Shown: piece by piece, positions 6,399 to 8,350 of the stretch | How positions within the stretch are numbered: position 1 is the stretch's first letter | How the letters are laid out: every line of letters begins with the position of its first letter | Translations under genes and position numbers: made by a program | Notes under the pieces: generated by a model | Database searches by the model: none | What the model was told of the DNA's origin: nothing | What the model saw: only the letters and a program-made list of their open reading frames with translations | Assembly (NCBI GenBank): GCA_002716645.1 | Contig: PBBR01000004.1 | Location: forward strand, 4,096-12,445 | DNA: 8,350 nt | DNA from: Chloroflexota bacterium | GTDB lineage: Bacteria > Chloroflexota > Dehalococcoidia > UBA3495 | Direction: 5' to 3'

Positions 6399-7586
6399 AT
6401 GAAGACATCTCAAAATACATACGACGCAATAATAATCGGTGGCGGAGCCGCTGGCCTGATGTGTGCAATTGAAGCTGGACGAAGGAATCGAACGGTCCTA
6501 GTACTGGAACATGCAGATCGGGTCGGTAAGAAAATACTTATATCCGGAGGTGGTCACTGTAATTTTACAAACTGGGGAGCAGTCCCCAGTGACTACCAAT
6601 CTGACAATCCCCAATATTGCATCTCCGCCTTGACCAGGTACTCACCAGAACGCTTCCTGGAAAAGGTAGAAACGCACAGAATTCCCTACCACGAAAAGAC
6701 GCTGGGCCAGCTGTTCTGTGACGGCTCATCTCGTGCGATATTAGATATGCTTACAAGTGAAGCAACGGATGCTGGTGTAACAACTATAGTGAATTGTAAG
6801 GTTACCCGAGTATCCAGAAAAGACGGGTTCACAGTCACCACCAGCCACGGCATTTTCCGATCTGAATCCCTAACAATAGCCACGGGCGGACCCTCAATAC
6901 CACAGATGGGTGCTACCAGGTACGCATATGAAGTAGCCAAGACCTTTGGCATGCAAATAACTGATATAAATCCAGGCCTGGTTCCGCTAAGGTTCCGAGG
7001 GGAACATGAGGCATTTTGTAGAGAGCTTTCGGGACTCTCCATACCCTGCACCGTATCGTGCAACAATGTCACATTCAAAGAAAATATACTTTTTACCCAC
7101 CGAGGTATGAGTGGGCCGGCTATTTTGCAGATATCCTCCTATTGGCAACAGGGGCAGAAAATCAAGGTTAATCTCATGCCCGATGTAGATGTCATTGATT
7201 TCCTACTAGGCGAACAAAGCAACAGACCCAAGTCAGAGCTAGCGACCGTATTGTCCTCAGTGCTACCAAGAAATTTTGCTCGGGCATTTTCAAATCGCTA
7301 CCGAAGCAACAAGCCAATCAACCAATTGTCCGGCAAAGATTTACTGTCACTCTCAAACATGCTAACCAGTTGGGAACTTAGCCCGTCTGGCACTCAGGGA
7401 TACCGAATGGCAGAAGTATCCCTTGGCGGGGTAGATACTGCAGGGTTGTCATCCAGAACAATGGAATCCACCACTGTTAATAGTCTGTATTTTATCGGGG
7501 AAGCAGTGGATGTGACGGGGCCATTGGGTGGGTATAACTTTCAATGGGCGTGGGCTTCCGGCCATTGTGCCGGTCAATTCGTCTAA
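6399..7586 (+). CDS. YhiN/HI0933-family FAD-dependent oxidoreductase (BaiN-like)
   Basis: This 395-residue flavoprotein belongs to the HI0933/YhiN family, whose members are usually about 390-420 residues. The FAD-binding Rossmann motif GGGAAG is at 14-19. The family's own signature GKKILISGGGHCNFTN at 43-58 is present and nearly canonical. Also visible are ATGGPSIPQMGATRYAYEVAKTFG at about 161-184, ILFTHRGMSGPAILQIS at 230-246 and the C-terminal GEAVDVTGPLGGYNFQWAWASG at 367-388 that closes the FAD site. One member (BaiN of a gut Clostridium) reduces a bile-acid enone, but most members have no known substrate, so no reaction is assigned. No clear Shine-Dalgarno precedes the ATG at 6399. A promoter at 6321-6349 lies upstream. 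It diverges from the transporter and converges on the unrecognised gene at 7742-8350. It may be a housekeeping gene unrelated to the catabolic cluster. The family call is firm. Confidence 0.93.
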   Translation: MKTSQNTYDAIIIGGGAAGLMCAIEAGRRNRTVLVLEHADRVGKKILISGGGHCNFTNWGAVPSDYQSDNPQYCISALTRYSPERFLEKVETHRIPYHEKTLGQLFCDGSSRAILDMLTSEATDAGVTTIVNCKVTRVSRKDGFTVTTSHGIFRSESLTIATGGPSIPQMGATRYAYEVAKTFGMQITDINPGLVPLRFRGEHEAFCRELSGLSIPCTVSCNNVTFKENILFTHRGMSGPAILQISSYWQQGQKIKVNLMPDVDVIDFLLGEQSNRPKSELATVLSSVLPRNFARAFSNRYRSNKPINQLSGKDLLSLSNMLTSWELSPSGTQGYRMAEVSLGGVDTAGLSSRTMESTTVNSLYFIGEAVDVTGPLGGYNFQWAWASGHCAGQFV

Positions 7587-7705
7587 CCTAGACATCGAGT
7601 TGTTGATAGTACAAAATCAGATTCCTTGGGTCTAAATACCTAAGGACAAATACGCCAATTTATGATGATTCAAAAATGAACTGACACAATCTACGGTTGG
7701 TCAGC

Positions 7706-7733
7706 GACTGGCTGTGAAATTACACAGCCAGTC
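7706..7733. terminator. Perfect 11-bp inverted repeat between convergent genes (possible bidirectional terminator)
   Basis: GACTGGCTGTG (7706-7716) and CACAGCCAGTC (7723-7733) pair over 11 bases around the 6-base loop AAATTA. It lies 8 bases past the TAA of the minus-strand gene at 7742 and about 119 bases past the flavoprotein stop, where a shared terminator would be expected. Neither side has a real run of T, so intrinsic termination may be weak. RNA processing or a protein-binding palindrome are alternatives. Confidence 0.5.
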
Positions 7734-7741
7734 AACAATAA

Positions 7742-8350
7742 TTAACGCCCAAAGAGATTATGCATTAGAGATTCTTCGGGCCTTGTTATCAGGTCCTTTA
7801 CACTAGATGTATAAAGGGCATGACCCAAAGGTAATTCCTCCTGCATTTCAGACGGTGTAGTGATATCCCATTCTTCGTTTGGATCCATACCTATAACATC
7901 AAAATAATCCCATTCAGCCATGATCATCCAGTACGCATATTCCTGTGATATAACCCTATAATAAGCTTCAGGATCATCCCGGAGTCCATCATAACTGTCA
8001 ACACCGTAATGCCCTGAGTCTATTGCTTCCTGAACTGCTAATCGTACATCTGAAGAGGGATTATCCCAGGCCCATTTGTCTGGGAATGCATAATGAAATC
8101 CTAACGCTGTAAGTGTATGCAGCAGATGCTCAATTACTTCGCCTGTCTGTTCTTCGGTGGAATAGGAAGGATTCTCCCATATGTAGTCCACTCTTTCGTG
8201 TACATATTTTCCTGCACCGGGTGTTTCATGAATTTGACCATAGGTCTCTGCTCCGATATAGCCAACCCGTTGATACACGTATTTGTTGGACATGATCTCG
8301 TACAGAGAGGTCTGCATATTGGTATCTATATCTGACGTCACCTTAAACAT
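7742..8350 (-). CDS. Unrecognised acidic, Tyr/Trp-rich protein, probably partial at the 5' end
   Basis: The frame reads for 202 codons from the window edge to a TAA at 7742-7744. An ATG happens to fall exactly on the last base, but the frame may well continue outside, so this may be only the C-terminal part of a longer protein. I do not recognise a named family. It is acidic and rich in Tyr, Trp, Glu and Asp, with no membrane helix. It has an EHLLH at 74-78 within a helix-like stretch (EVIEHLLHTLTALGFHYAFP), followed by a Tyr/Trp-rich segment (ISQEYAYWMIMAEWDYF at about 134-150) and a C-terminal EEWDITTPSEMQEELP. The two histidines spaced like part of a metal site could suggest a metalloprotein, but this is not an HExxH protease motif. 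I have a vague recollection of similar unnamed domains at the ends of marine secreted or repeat proteins. It ends next to the 7706-7733 hairpin. Coding is likely; function is unknown. Confidence 0.7.
   Translation of the reverse strand: MFKVTSDIDTNMQTSLYEIMSNKYVYQRVGYIGAETYGQIHETPGAGKYVHERVDYIWENPSYSTEEQTGEVIEHLLHTLTALGFHYAFPDKWAWDNPSSDVRLAVQEAIDSGHYGVDSYDGLRDDPEAYYRVISQEYAYWMIMAEWDYFDVIGMDPNEEWDITTPSEMQEELPLGHALYTSSVKDLITRPEESLMHNLFGR

Noticed and set aside
6686..7078. Minus-strand 130-codon frame
   Set aside because: It is antisense to the YhiN-family gene across its conserved FAD-binding regions; its translation has no recognisable domain.
8113..8335. Two plus-strand frames opposite the right-edge gene
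   Set aside because: They overlap each other in different frames, and the minus-strand frame has a more protein-like composition.

Overview
The window reads as bacterial chromosome of about 45% GC carrying a catabolic gene cluster. The gene mix is an enolase-superfamily dehydratase, a luciferase-like F420/FMN oxidoreductase, a stand-alone Rieske ferredoxin, split MaoC hotdog proteins, a small cupin, a DapA-family aldolase and an MFS carrier. From general knowledge this resembles uncultured marine Chloroflexota of the SAR202 type, whose genomes are rich in enolase-superfamily and luciferase-like paralogues. That taxonomic guess is inference; there is no rRNA or marker gene here to prove it.

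Layout. Bases 1-740 (minus) hold the first 246 codons of a dihydrodipicolinate synthase/N-acetylneuraminate lyase family aldolase that runs off the left edge. A 181-base divergent spacer follows, with a possible operator, and then a plus-strand Rieske [2Fe-2S] protein (922-1248). Bases 1309-6279 are a run of seven minus-strand genes. In transcription order they are an MFS transporter, a small Cys-rich protein, a small cupin, a mandelate-racemase-type enolase-superfamily enzyme, two MaoC-like hotdog proteins and a luciferase-like oxidoreductase. The last four are separated by only 10, 6 and 11 bases, so they are almost certainly one transcript. The first three are more loosely spaced (71, 34 and 42 bases). 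Divergent from the transporter is a YhiN/HI0933-family flavoprotein (6399-7586, plus) with a good sigma70-like promoter. It converges on an unrecognised minus-strand gene (7742-8350, running to or past the right edge), with a perfect 11-bp inverted repeat between the two stops. No stretch over 300 bases lacks a gene.

How the parts may work together (inference). The transporter brings in a carboxylate. The enolase-family enzyme abstracts the alpha proton of a hydroxy acid and probably dehydrates it. The DapA-family aldolase could cleave a resulting 2-keto-3-deoxy acid to pyruvate and an aldehyde. The paired MaoC proteins suggest a CoA-thioester hydration or dehydration step, and the luciferase-like enzyme with the Rieske protein suggests a redox or oxygenation step. 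No substrate can be named from sequence alone. No mobile element, CRISPR array, tRNA or rRNA was seen.
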